From Bdellovibrionales bacterium CG10_big_fil_rev_8_21_14_0_10_45_34 (lineage in GTDB: Bacteria > Bdellovibrionota > Bdellovibrionia > Bdellovibrionales > 1-14-0-10-45-34), in contig PEZS01000013.1 of NCBI GenBank assembly GCA_002778785.1, positions 45,448 through 109,447 of the forward strand: a stretch of DNA of 64,000 bases, given 5' to 3'. The notes under the pieces are model-generated. The model had not been told where the DNA came from and searched no databases. It saw only the letters and a program-made list of their open reading frames with translations. The position numbers were made by a program, and so were the translations under genes. Shown here one piece after another: positions 1-8,337 of this stretch; the stretch's first letter is position 1; each line of letters opens with the position of its first letter.

Positions 1-524
1 CCGGCCTTGACGGACTCCCGTAAACTTAATCTTTCTTTTTCGATGAGACCCACTAAGAAACCTGCTAAATCAAAGTCGCCCGGCTGATAGAGCCCAGGAA
101 GTTCCGCCGTCTCACCGCCGACCACTGCAGTATCGATATTTTCGCAGGCGACAAAAATACTCTCTAAAATTTCTTGAGCCGTTTGTAGACTCAAGGAGGA
201 GGTGGCAAAGTAGTCTAAAAACAAACAAGGCCGAGCGCCTGAGACGGCCATATCATTCGCACACATAGCAACAAGATCTTGCCCAATGCCCGAAAAATTC
301 TCGAAATGGTTGGCCAATTTTACCTTTGTACCCACTCCGTCGGTGCAAGTGACTAGAATGGGCTTTTTGTAATCAGAAAACGGTAGCTCCGAAAATGCGG
401 CAAAGCCGCCCACGCCTGAGAGAGTGCCCTTTTTATGAATGGGATGGTTTTTGAGTCGAGCAGATATCCACTCGACCAGCTGGTCTGCCTTACCAATGTC
501 AACCCCTGCACTTTTGTAATCCAT
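1..524 (-). CDS. purM: Phosphoribosylformylglycinamidine cyclo-ligase PurM (5' part only)
   Basis: AIR synthetase converts FGAM to AIR with ATP, the fifth step of de novo purine synthesis, in the cytoplasm. The reading frame runs off the left edge of the window, so only about 174 N-terminal residues are present (family length about 345). It opens with MDYKSAGVDIG, the usual PurM start, followed by TDGVGTK, a DLVAMCAND segment and VVGGETAELPG, which form the characteristic nucleotide and substrate binding core. The ATG at 524-522 is chosen because it matches the family N-terminus. The gene is divergent from the LPS glycosyltransferase at 677. Identity is secure; the C-terminus cannot be judged. 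Confidence 0.95.
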   Translation of the reverse strand, partial: MDYKSAGVDIGKADQLVEWISARLKNHPIHKKGTLSGVGGFAAFSELPFSDYKKPILVTCTDGVGTKVKLANHFENFSGIGQDLVAMCANDMAVSGARPCLFLDYFATSSLSLQTAQEILESIFVACENIDTAVVGGETAELPGLYQPGDFDLAGFLVGLIEKERLSLRESVKA

Positions 525-676
525 GAATGCTCAAGGTTTATCAGCTTCGGAGAAAGCTTACAATGAGCTGGCACGATAACACCGGACGGCAAGAGCTCGA
601 GTAGTGCTTTGTTTTTGCTCAATCAATGGCTTACGAATTAAACTTCCTCTAAAAAGGACTCAAGACTCTGAAAACA

Positions 677-1717
677 GTGAAAAAAGCTTTAATTGTAAGA
701 TTCTCTAGTTTTGGCGACATCCTTCAGTGTCTTTGGGCTGCCAAGTTTCTCAAGGAAAGAGGCTACGAGATTACCTGGCTAGTGCGATCCGATTTTAAAG
801 AAATCGTGAGCCTGTCGCCTTATATAGATCAAGTCGTGTCTCTCGATCGCCGACTGGGCTTTAAAGGACTGCAAAAAGTCATCAAACAGCTTTCTATATT
901 AGATTTTGATTTGGTTTATGATGCCCATAACAATCTTCGCAGTTTTTTTGTTCGACTTCGCCTTAAAGCCCCTCAAGTAATTGTGCGGCCGAAGTCACGA
1001 ATACGGCGCTGGCTTCTCTTTCGTTTTCAAAAGAATCTGTTTGACCCCGAAGAGTTTCATGGCGCCATGACGTATCTTATTCCGTTCTTGCGCTCAAACT
1101 TTGAAACGTGTGCCGTATACCTTGATCAACCGAAGGCGTTCTTTGATCCGCTTTTTGAAACCCCCGCAATCATGGTACCAAGCGAAACTAAGCTTAAACT
1201 GACCCAAATGGTCCCATGGATTCATCATGCTGTTGCCATTGTTCCGGTCGCTGCTTGGCCACTAAAGCGCTGGCCACAAGAGTACTGGAAATCATTGATT
1301 TTAGAGTCTTCGCACAAATATTGGATCGTGCTGGGAGGCGGCAGTGATCAACATTGCCACGAACTCGCGGCGGATTGCAGCTCTTTAGAAAACGACATTC
1401 ATATCATTTCGCTTGCAGGAAAGTTAACTCTTACAGAGAGTCTTGCGGCCACATCACTTACTAAATTGGCGGTTAGCAATGATACAGGACTTTTACACGC
1501 CCAAGATGCTCTTTCTAAGCCAAGTATTGGCCTAATTGGACCTTCTGCTTTTGGAGAAACAAGTTTTAAAGACTCCGTCAATCTAAAGGCTTCTCTTTGG
1601 TGTCGACCCTGCAGCAAAGATGGCAGATCAAGATGTAAAAACCCAGAGACTCAGAAGTGTTTAAAAAGTATCAAGCCTACTGAGGTTCAAAATGAGCTCA
1701 CGAGGTACCTTCGTTGA
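677..1717 (+). CDS. Glycosyltransferase family 9 (heptosyltransferase-like, LPS core)
   Basis: A 346-residue GT9 enzyme, likely transferring heptose or a related sugar onto the inner core of lipopolysaccharide at the cytoplasmic face of the inner membrane. The N-terminus KALIVRFSSFGDILQ is the typical GT9 first strand and loop, and the C-terminal SNDTGLLH(A) segment with the later IGLIGPS is the ADP-sugar binding signature. The extreme C-terminus is Cys-rich (WCRPCSKDGRSRCK), as in many GT9 proteins. It starts at GTG with only a weak ribosome site. Its stop overlaps the TTG start of waaA by four bases, so the two are probably translationally coupled. Which heptosyltransferase it is (I, II or another) cannot be told from this sequence. 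Confidence 0.85.
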   Translation: MKKALIVRFSSFGDILQCLWAAKFLKERGYEITWLVRSDFKEIVSLSPYIDQVVSLDRRLGFKGLQKVIKQLSILDFDLVYDAHNNLRSFFVRLRLKAPQVIVRPKSRIRRWLLFRFQKNLFDPEEFHGAMTYLIPFLRSNFETCAVYLDQPKAFFDPLFETPAIMVPSETKLKLTQMVPWIHHAVAIVPVAAWPLKRWPQEYWKSLILESSHKYWIVLGGGSDQHCHELAADCSSLENDIHIISLAGKLTLTESLAATSLTKLAVSNDTGLLHAQDALSKPSIGLIGPSAFGETSFKDSVNLKASLWCRPCSKDGRSRCKNPETQKCLKSIKPTEVQNELTRYLR

Positions 1718-3069
1718 GTTTCCTCGTTTACGCCACCCTCAATTTTCTGAGTCGTTTTTCGAGTTTAATACTCAGATTGTCGCCAAAAAAACTTCAGAAT
1801 GCTCTTGCTGCTAACCGGACACAGTTGAAACCGCTTTCACGGCCTCTATCCCACAAAAACGCCTATTGGTTTCACAGTGCATCCGGCGAATTTGAATATG
1901 CTGTTGGCGTCATTCGAGAGCTCAAGGTTCTTCAGCCGAATAGTTTTATTTTTGTCAGCTTCACCTCTTCAAGCTACGCCAAAGTGATTCAAAGCTCTCC
2001 GTTAGTTGATGCTTGCGAAGCTATGAACCCTGTTGATCAAAAGAGAATGCGACAAATATTCGAAACTCTAAGACCAAAGTTTTTGTTGTTTGCTCGCACA
2101 GATATTTGGCCCCAAATGATTTTTGAAGCAAAACGACAGAACGTACCAACGATTCTCTTTGCCTGCTCCTGGCCTAGAATGAATCTTTGGCGCTCGTGGC
2201 TATATTCACAGCTCGACAATGTATATTGGGCCCACAAAGTGCCCCAGGGTCTTCACGCTGGGAAAGGCACTCAAGCAGTACAAAATATTTTAGGCGACCC
2301 TCGCGTCGATCAAGCACTGTTGAAACTCAGCGAGTCCACTATTCATCCCCTACCGACTAATGAGTCTCAGTTGATTAGTTCTGCGAATGAAACCTGCTTA
2401 ATTCTTGGCTCAACGTGGCCCGAAGACGAAGCTATTTGGCTAAATGCAATTAAAGAATTTACGCATACCTTAAAGATAATTTGGGTCGCCCACGAGCCTT
2501 CAACCATCGGAACGTCTAAGCTCCGAGATAAGCTCAAATCACTCGGGAGATCCCCTGTTATTGCCAGCGAAATACTGGCCTTGGTGCATCAGCAAGATAC
2601 ATCGACATCAACGAAAGGAACTGCGCCTCAAATAGCTGTTTTAGCGAGCGCATTCAATAAGGCTTCAGACCTTATTGTCGATGAAAAAGGTTATCTCTTT
2701 TCGCTTTATCAAATCGCTGATCTCGCTTTTGTCGGAGGCTCCTTTTCAAGACATGTCCACAGTGTACTTGAAGCGACTGCCGCAGGATGTCTCGTCGCGA
2801 TTGGTCCCAAACATGAAAAGAATTCGGAGTCACAGTGGCTGAAACAGACTTATCTCAAAGATCTGGAAGTCCCAGCCGTCACCATTGTGAATGACGAAAA
2901 AGAAATCTCCGATTGGGTCAATGCCTACTGCCAAAAAGTGCCACCTTTGGCTAAAAACCGGCGCGAAACCCTTAGATTTGAGCTACACGATCTCATATTG
3001 CATAAAAGAGGTGCCTCTCAGCAAATAGCCCGCAGGCTGGTTGACATGTTGGACTCGATTTTGCTCTAA
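1714..3069 (+). CDS. waaA: 3-deoxy-D-manno-octulosonic acid (Kdo) transferase
   Basis: Transfers Kdo from CMP-Kdo to lipid A precursor in the inner membrane; essential for LPS in most Gram-negative bacteria. The 451-residue length fits the family (about 425). The N-terminal half has the short hydrophobic anchor (LVYATLNFLSRFSSLILRL), an ASGEFEYA segment equivalent to the family ASVGE motif with the catalytic Glu, and the F-V-S-F-T-S-S-Y block. The C-terminal half has ILGSTWPEDEA and FVGGSFSRHVHSVLEA, the GT30 donor-binding region. It starts at TTG inside the stop of the upstream glycosyltransferase. The pair forms a small LPS operon. The call is firm, the exact start slightly less so. Confidence 0.88.
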   Translation: MSFLVYATLNFLSRFSSLILRLSPKKLQNALAANRTQLKPLSRPLSHKNAYWFHSASGEFEYAVGVIRELKVLQPNSFIFVSFTSSSYAKVIQSSPLVDACEAMNPVDQKRMRQIFETLRPKFLLFARTDIWPQMIFEAKRQNVPTILFACSWPRMNLWRSWLYSQLDNVYWAHKVPQGLHAGKGTQAVQNILGDPRVDQALLKLSESTIHPLPTNESQLISSANETCLILGSTWPEDEAIWLNAIKEFTHTLKIIWVAHEPSTIGTSKLRDKLKSLGRSPVIASEILALVHQQDTSTSTKGTAPQIAVLASAFNKASDLIVDEKGYLFSLYQIADLAFVGGSFSRHVHSVLEATAAGCLVAIGPKHEKNSESQWLKQTYLKDLEVPAVTIVNDEKEISDWVNAYCQKVPPLAKNRRETLRFELHDLILHKRGASQQIARRLVDMLDSILL

Positions 3070-3078
3070 CCTTGCATC

Positions 3079-3657
3079 ATGACTACTCAAACTCAAAATT
3101 TTGTCGGGCTTGGTTTATTAATATGCACACTTTGGCTAGGCGGGTGCGCTCCTCAAACCGAGGAGGCAAAGAAGAGCAACAAGCCCGATCTGATTATACT
3201 TAATGGTAATTCCGATTTGGGTGATGTGACCAGCATCACGGCCCAACCCCTAGGCCCGGTATCTTCAAGAAAAACCATTGGTGTTGAGTTCTCACTGCAA
3301 GATGCTGGATCCGTTCAGCTTTGCCTCTATTGTGATAGGGGGCTAAGCAAAGGCTACTCGCTCACCTTCAACCGAGTACAAAATGAGCTGCATGCAAATC
3401 TATTAAGCCCGTCGGGCGTGGAACACTCAATCTCGAGCGCATTTTCTCTTGTTAATGCATCCACAAAAGTTTCCTTGCAAATCGACTTCGACAATCAAGG
3501 CGTCACGTCACGACTTATCGTGAGCGACTCTTCGGGCACAAACATGATTCAACTTTACGATTCTGAAAATGGCGGCGACACAAGCGTTTTGGCCACAGGA
3601 AACTATCTTGGTATCAAGCAAATTAAAGCCCGGCTCGAAAGTTTGTATTTCCACTAA
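3079..3657 (+). CDS. Putative lipoprotein, unknown function
   Basis: 192 residues. The N-terminus has a hydrophobic signal segment ending in the lipobox LGGC (Cys about residue 23), so the mature protein should be lipidated and periplasm- or outer-membrane-bound. The rest is a soluble region rich in Ser, Asn and beta-prone stretches with a CLYC motif; it may be a lectin-like or LamG-like beta sandwich, but no family signature is certain. It begins nine bases after waaA, so it may be cotranscribed. Its last codons fall in a short tandem repeat. No function can be assigned. Confidence 0.7.
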   Translation: MTTQTQNFVGLGLLICTLWLGGCAPQTEEAKKSNKPDLIILNGNSDLGDVTSITAQPLGPVSSRKTIGVEFSLQDAGSVQLCLYCDRGLSKGYSLTFNRVQNELHANLLSPSGVEHSISSAFSLVNASTKVSLQIDFDNQGVTSRLIVSDSSGTNMIQLYDSENGGDTSVLATGNYLGIKQIKARLESLYFH

Positions 3658-3704
3658 TTTATTTCAGCTAATTCGCTTCCACTAATTTAATTCAGCTAGT
3701 TCAA
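3649..3704 (+). repeat. Two imperfect 28-bp tandem units across a stop codon
   Basis: Units at 3649-3676 and 3677-3704 share TTCCACTAATTT and TTCAGCTA cores and differ at a few bases. The first unit contains the end and stop codon of the lipoprotein gene; the second lies in the gap before the convergent gene. This is probably a slippage duplication. Confidence 0.7.
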
Positions 3705-3721
3705 TCAACCGACACAAATGT

Positions 3722-5707
3722 TTAAAGAAGCCCATCACATGCATTCTGCCCCGAGGCAGCTCGATGACCACTTGTAGTACCTGGTGGAATAACCGGTAAC
3801 GGTGAGCCGCCTTCGCGTGGGGCTGCTGCACTTAGCCCCTCAAGTCGTATATTATTAGCCAATATCGACATTGCTTCCACAACCTCGGCTTCGGAGGATT
3901 CCACATCCAGTTTGGCTTGCGCCCTTCCCATTTCGCGATCTTCGATGGAGCCCACATGGACTCCAAAAGACTGCGCAAAAGAAATGATTTCTTGTTCTTG
4001 GATATCTGAAGGCGGGAACAAACCCGAGGTGATTGCATTAAGACTCGCTCTTACATGCGAAGGTGCATCTTTCATCATATTCGCAAGACGACGATTAACA
4101 CCCCAAGTGTAAAGTTGTAGGCGAGCCACCAACACGTTCCAGCTTTGTTTAATTACCAGAGTCTCAGGAGCATCCCTTATTTTCATTTTCGAATAGATTG
4201 AGAAAGCTGTGACCCCAATCGCAAACATAGCCATCTTTGCGAGGTCAGAGCTGGTTAAACCCTGCCCACTTATACTTGGATCACCAGAGTGCAAGTAGGC
4301 CATAGATAATAATATATGACACAAAAGGGAGTTCATGAGCATCATAGTTCGAACTATCCTACCCACCGCAATTCGAGATACCTTGCCCTCATTCATCAGG
4401 CGGTCCTCGAAGGCTGGCGTAATATTGTCTATAGGCGACTGAACGAGCGTATTTTGTGCGGCTGCTGCCACTAACGTGTATGTGAAAAGCACCCCAAAAG
4501 CATTCGAGAAAACATTTGTTATAACTTCAGGAGGAGTCTCAAAACCCCCAAGGCCCCGCAACACTTGCAAAGATAGAAGCACCAACACAAACGGCACTTC
4601 AATGGCGAAAAAGCGCCCGAGACCTTCGCCAATGTCAAGACCAAGCGACGTCGACCCACGAATCAATTGATACACGGGCTCTGCGCTAATCCGCTCTGCA
4701 CTGATCTCATTTGAATTGCTCGACTCACCCACTTGAGTCTGACTAGGTAATCCTCTTATGCCATAATAAGCTTTATCGAGTTGGCGGATGAACCAATCCC
4801 TAAAATCCCGGACACGTAAAAGCTGATTGAAAAAACCAGGGAACATCTGAATAAGCGCTGAAGCCCCCGCCCCGCCAAAGCCTAGCATGGCGGGATTCGA
4901 TGTAATAAAGGCCAAAGGAGTAGTTGCCAGATTACCTACGACAGCAGCAATGCCTCCTGGATACTTGCTGCAAGAAAAAATAAAGAAGTTTCCGAAGAAT
5001 CTTAAAGCAACAAAGGCACTATTCTCTACTATGCCTACATTCGGCTGTAAAGATGAGGGCATAAGCTCTTCGAGTGTTTTTTCACTCAAAGTAGAAAGGC
5101 GCTGACGAAGTTCACCAAAGTGGCGGGGCCATCGACCCGAAACACCTTTAAGAACATTTTTCATTTTGGCGGCTCTATGCTGAGCGCGGGAGCTCTGCCC
5201 GCGAGTAGAAAGCTCAGAATCCCCTGCTTCTCTATCTGCCTGCAATTGACCGGCATTGCTTTCATAGGGGGAGTCTGACCCCGTGTACATCACGGTTATT
5301 CCCGCTGCACCAAAAGAGGAAGTGCCTTCATCAGTTCCAAATTCTCTCAGCGCTGCCACGCGATCTAAGAAGCTCCGCGCTCGCTCCTGAGGTTTTGAAA
5401 ACACGATATCGATGTCAGCGGCTAGGCTTTGATCGTTGTTTTTAGGTTTTTCTGACCAAAACTGGATTCTCTGAGCGACCTTGTCGACAATGGTGCCGGG
5501 GGTTTGTGCGTTGGGATTTACCCCAGTACGCTCAGTTGCTCCTGCTGATCTGGGGTTCGTTGGCCTTACAATCGGATTCGCTTCAGTATCAGAGTAGGCT
5601 TTCGGGTGATAGCCGAGGGTAAGCACAGTGATAATCGCCATCAGAATGAGATGAGAAAACGCCTGGGCCACATCTGTTTTTAAAGATTTGGTCCATTTCT
5701 TACTCAT
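3722..5707 (-). CDS. Large exported or membrane protein, unknown function
   Basis: 661 residues from the preferred ATG at 5707, which gives a clean signal segment (MSKKWTK then a hydrophobic stretch ending near KAYSD) and has an AAGGG ribosome site upstream. An in-frame ATG at 5836 would add 43 residues of non-signal-like sequence. The first 250 mature residues are polar; further in are several long hydrophobic stretches (around FGNFFIFSCSKYPGGIAAVVG, FAIEVPFVLVLLSLQVL, FGVLFTYTLVAAAA and LAKMAMFAIGVTAF), so at least four to six membrane spans. The C-terminal 130 residues are soluble. I recognise no family. It is convergent with the lipoprotein at 3079 and stands alone. Confidence 0.65.
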   Translation of the reverse strand: MSKKWTKSLKTDVAQAFSHLILMAIITVLTLGYHPKAYSDTEANPIVRPTNPRSAGATERTGVNPNAQTPGTIVDKVAQRIQFWSEKPKNNDQSLAADIDIVFSKPQERARSFLDRVAALREFGTDEGTSSFGAAGITVMYTGSDSPYESNAGQLQADREAGDSELSTRGQSSRAQHRAAKMKNVLKGVSGRWPRHFGELRQRLSTLSEKTLEELMPSSLQPNVGIVENSAFVALRFFGNFFIFSCSKYPGGIAAVVGNLATTPLAFITSNPAMLGFGGAGASALIQMFPGFFNQLLRVRDFRDWFIRQLDKAYYGIRGLPSQTQVGESSNSNEISAERISAEPVYQLIRGSTSLGLDIGEGLGRFFAIEVPFVLVLLSLQVLRGLGGFETPPEVITNVFSNAFGVLFTYTLVAAAAQNTLVQSPIDNITPAFEDRLMNEGKVSRIAVGRIVRTMMLMNSLLCHILLSMAYLHSGDPSISGQGLTSSDLAKMAMFAIGVTAFSIYSKMKIRDAPETLVIKQSWNVLVARLQLYTWGVNRRLANMMKDAPSHVRASLNAITSGLFPPSDIQEQEIISFAQSFGVHVGSIEDREMGRAQAKLDVESSEAEVVEAMSILANNIRLEGLSAAAPREGGSPLPVIPPGTTSGHRAASGQNACDGLL

Positions 5708-5836
5708 CCACTTACCCTTCGCGTTTTGTCGCCATTTGCTCGATTTAGAAGGAAATTCCGTTCTATAGAAATTTATATGCAAGGCTTGATCCCCCTGACG
5801 AGGGCTTAAACTAGTACGGTGCCATACTGGTATCAA

Positions 5837-6215
5837 CGAAACGACAATTTACATAGTCACTGTCTGAAATATTTTCACAAAACAATAAAACTGGTTTTTT
5901 TAGTAATTTTAATGGCTTGCAGCTGAACTTGTAGGGACTTCCTCGCTTTTTTAGATGTTGCACATATGCCTTCCGCAAAAACTGATAGTGACTCCACCCA
6001 TATAGTCAGCTCAATGGGCCCCTCCCAGAGTTCACCCGCAGGAGAGTGCTATCTCCCACAACGGTGAAAGCCGGGGGTTTAAAATACGTTTGTAATGGGT
6101 GGGCAAACTCCTAACGGCACAAGTCTCACTGGCGTTCTATTTTTTCTTGATTTGCTTTCGTGAACGTGTGACAAGTTACTGGTTTAACTGCTCATTTAAT
6201 TGGGGAAGGATACTA
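5837..6215 (+). other. Non-coding gap and leader upstream of rpsN
   Basis: I see no convincing gene here. Near 6020-6075 is a G+C-rich patch with a possible hairpin (GGAGA at 6041-6045 pairing with TCTCC at 6052-6056) followed by GGTGAAAGCCGGGGG. This looks structured, but it matches no riboswitch or ribosomal leader consensus I know. The frame of rpsN is open back to 6099, but the upstream residues do not resemble S14. Confidence 0.4.
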
Positions 6216-6521
6216 ATGGCTAAGCTATCAAAAGTTGTTCATACGAAAAGGCGTGAAGACTATGTCAATCGCTATCGCGCTCGCCGATTGGAATTGAGAG
6301 ATATGACAAAAGACATGAAGCTTTCTGAAGACGACAGACAAGAGGCTCGTCGAAAGCTCAACAATCTTCCCCGCTTATCTATAGAAACTCGTCTCAAACA
6401 ACGATGCCTCATCAGCGGGCGACCTCGTGGTTATCTTCGAAAATTCCAAATGTCTCGTATCGCCTTTAGAGAGCTTGCTTTGGATGCTAAACTTCCGGGC
6501 GTGACTAAGGCCAGCTGGTAG
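6216..6521 (+). CDS. rpsN: 30S ribosomal protein S14, zinc-independent long form
   Basis: 101 residues. S14 binds the 3' major domain of 16S rRNA in the small-subunit head. The sequence starts MAKLSKVVHTKRRE and carries the conserved LPRLSIETRLKQRCLISGRPRGYLRKFQ-type core and the terminal LPGVTKASW. It is the approximately 100-residue class without the CxxC zinc knuckle of the short form. The ATG at 6216 has a strong GGGGAAGGA ribosome site and matches the family start; the longer open frame from 6099 is ignored. It sits alone rather than in the spc ribosomal operon, so it may be either the only S14 or a paralogue of one elsewhere. Confidence 0.95.
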   Translation: MAKLSKVVHTKRREDYVNRYRARRLELRDMTKDMKLSEDDRQEARRKLNNLPRLSIETRLKQRCLISGRPRGYLRKFQMSRIAFRELALDAKLPGVTKASW

Positions 6522-6687
6522 CCCGCAGGTCGGAGCCGTTTTACGCCTATTTGTCTACGTCATGGACGTCTATTAACCGCCAAATTTGAGCGACTTCAGG
6601 CTCTTAAAACATAGCTGAGCGTCTGATTGTTGCTGGTCACACCTTATATTGGATTTGAAATGCCCAGCGAGTTTGGCCGAACAATTG

Positions 6688-6709
6688 CTCCTACGAAAGT
6701 TTGTAGGAG
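6688..6709 (+). promoter_or_regulatory. Hairpin sequestering the ribosome-binding site
   Basis: CTCCTAC (6688-6694) pairs perfectly with GTAGGAG (6703-6709) around an eight-base loop. The right arm is the Shine-Dalgarno sequence of the lipoprotein gene that starts at 6716. In the folded mRNA the site would be hidden, so translation could be limited by temperature, a protein or an RNA. The pairing is seen directly; the regulatory role is inferred. Confidence 0.55.
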
Positions 6710-6715
6710 GATCTT

Positions 6716-7141
6716 ATGCGGATTCAACTTTTATTTGTTTTGTTGGCTCTTGGAATGATCGGGTGCGCTCGCGGTAATCAAAACCAGGGAGTTGGTGCAA
6801 CTCCAGATACAACCTGTTTTCAGTATGGGACCTGCAATAACCACGGACAGTTTGGACCAGGATTTGGGGGCGGCATGGGCCCAATGCCTAATGGTGGTTG
6901 GGGTGGCGGTATGGGCGGTATGGGCCAGATGCCTAACGGTGGTTGGGGCGGCCGTATGGGCCCAATGCCTAACGGTGGTTGGGGTGGTCAAGTATCAGGA
7001 AGCTGCTTTCCGGCTAACGGCGGAGCTAACTTTCAACAGTGTGGCGGCGGAATCTGCGTCCCCATGGGCGGTGCTGGAATGGGTGGATACGGGTTTTGCC
7101 AAACTATGGGACGCGGCGGCTGGGGCGGCGGATACTGGTAA
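6716..7141 (+). CDS. Small Gly/Met/Trp-rich repeat lipoprotein
   Basis: 141 residues. A short signal peptide ends in the lipobox MIGC (Cys about 17). The mature part is low-complexity: three near-identical units of MGPMPNGGWGG type between residues about 54 and 91, then a region with six Cys (SCFP, QCGGG, ICVP, GFCQ) that may form disulphides, and a Gly/Trp tail ending GGWGGGYW. This suggests a small surface-exposed or structural lipoprotein; no catalytic motif is visible. The start at 6716 has a near-perfect TAGGAGG site that lies in a hairpin. Function unknown. Confidence 0.7.
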   Translation: MRIQLLFVLLALGMIGCARGNQNQGVGATPDTTCFQYGTCNNHGQFGPGFGGGMGPMPNGGWGGGMGGMGQMPNGGWGGRMGPMPNGGWGGQVSGSCFPANGGANFQQCGGGICVPMGGAGMGGYGFCQTMGRGGWGGGYW

Positions 7142-7236
7142 CAGCCGCACTCGAGCCTGGGTACTTGAAAAAATAAAGCTTCTTATAATGGGTCGGTTCT
7201 CGACCCAGAGTGTTTTGCGGGTATAAGCTTAGGGTT

Positions 7237-8076
7237 ATGGATTCTTTAGCGCCCGCAAGTTTTGTACTCAAAGCACTTCATCTATCGACCCGCTTAGCAC
7301 TTAAGCAAGTTGCCACATACATACCTATTTCTGCTGCAAATTCTTCGGGCTCGGAACTGGAGTATCAACTCGGCGAGCGAAGCTTTGTGTTTATTTACAA
7401 CTTCGGCGCAATCGCGTTTTTTAATGTCGCGGAGGAGGAGCAGCAGACCTATATCAAAGCCATATCGAATGTCTCACCTGTAAACCCCCAAGTTACGTCT
7501 GAAGACTTCAAGATTGTTGAGGTTAACGAAGCAGATCCTGTTAGCCAAAAGCATGATCTCACTTTTGATTCCATTCGAATTCGCGAGCTGACTTTAAAGA
7601 AGATCAAACTAGTTGCCGATATCATTGCCGAAAGTACGGCCATTGAGTATTTCGAGCAGATCGTCGAAAGAGATTTACTAACAGAATCTCGCAGTATCTC
7701 AAGAAGCTTAAGGAGTTCCGGCAAAACCTCTTTATCAATGAAAGATATGGCAAGGTTCGTCGGGACGTGCCTTGCCACAAAGCAGGACATCATATCTGAA
7801 CTTTATGTCGTGGATTCGCCAGAAGAAACTTGGGAAGATCAAAATTTTGCAAAACTCTATTTTGATCTCAAGCAGCACTTTGAAATCGAAACCCGCTATC
7901 GAGTGTTAGAGTACAAGCTGAAGCTTATTCAAGAAACAGTTGATGTCATAGTTGAGATGTTGCGTTTTAAGAGGCATCAGTTTCTTGAAGTTGTGATAGT
8001 AGCTCTCATCGCGGTAGAAGTTGTTTGGCCGCTGTTGCGAATGATGGTAAGCGGGCTCCCGCAGTTGGGGTTTTAG
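7237..8076 (+). CDS. RMD1/DUF155-family protein
   Basis: 279 residues from the ATG at 7237, preferred over an open-frame extension to 7210. The order of parts matches the Rmd1/Sif2 (YagE, DUF155) family: an N-terminal alpha/beta part with the hallmark YNFGAIAFFNV segment, a middle helical part (LTLKKIKLVADIIAESTAIEYFE), a long helix pair, and a C-terminal hydrophobic segment (FLEVVIVALIAVEVVWPLL) that would anchor it in a membrane. The bacterial members have no settled role; the yeast and human relatives act in meiosis and mitochondrial translation. No operon partner is evident. Confidence 0.8.
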   Translation: MDSLAPASFVLKALHLSTRLALKQVATYIPISAANSSGSELEYQLGERSFVFIYNFGAIAFFNVAEEEQQTYIKAISNVSPVNPQVTSEDFKIVEVNEADPVSQKHDLTFDSIRIRELTLKKIKLVADIIAESTAIEYFEQIVERDLLTESRSISRSLRSSGKTSLSMKDMARFVGTCLATKQDIISELYVVDSPEETWEDQNFAKLYFDLKQHFEIETRYRVLEYKLKLIQETVDVIVEMLRFKRHQFLEVVIVALIAVEVVWPLLRMMVSGLPQLGF

Positions 8077-8166
8077 GTTACTTTAGAGGCACTTCCTTGA
8101 AATAAAATGGGTTATTAGGACTTTCCTTCAAGTTCATGTTGATGCAATTTTGTAGTGATGATCCTG

Positions 8167-8195
8167 TTGAGTGTGAAGAACAATTCAACTACACT
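8167..8195 (+). promoter_or_regulatory. Sigma-70-like promoter of tRNA-Pro
   Basis: A TTGAGT -35 box (8167-8172), 17-base spacer and TACACT -10 box (8190-8195) stand about 15 bases before the tRNA 5' end. The spacing is optimal and the position fits a tRNA promoter. This is a by-eye match only. Confidence 0.5.
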
Positions 8196-8209
8196 GATCG
8201 GGCTTTGAA

Positions 8210-8286
8210 CGGCACGTGGCGCAGTCTGGTAGCGCACTTGCTTGGGGTGCAAGAGGTCGCTGGTTCGAATCCAGTCGTGCCGACCA
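8210..8286 (+). tRNA. tRNA-Pro (anticodon GGG)
   Basis: A full 77-base cloverleaf: acceptor arms CGGCACG and CGTGCCG, D-arm with TGGTA, anticodon stem CTTGC/GCAAG around the seven-base loop TTGGGGT (anticodon GGG), T-arm GCTGG-TTCGAAT-CCAGT, discriminator A and an encoded CCA end. It reads the Pro codons CCC and CCU. Confidence 0.97.
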
Positions 8287-8337
8287 ATTTTTCCTAGAAT
8301 TCGGATAGAACTGTGACGATGTGAATAGGGGGTTATT

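Noticed and set aside
6000-6080. Possible riboswitch before rpsN
   Set aside because: I compared it by eye with cyclic-di-GMP, THF, glycine, fluoride and guanidine consensus elements; only scattered words match and the conserved cores are missing.
6731-6991. 86-codon minus-strand frame opposite the Gly-rich lipoprotein
   Set aside because: A shadow produced by the repetitive sense gene; the sense strand has the signal peptide, lipobox and ribosome site.
8210-8286. tRNA-Pro as an integration site for a genomic island
   Set aside because: No integrase gene and no repeated tRNA 3' end was found within the window.
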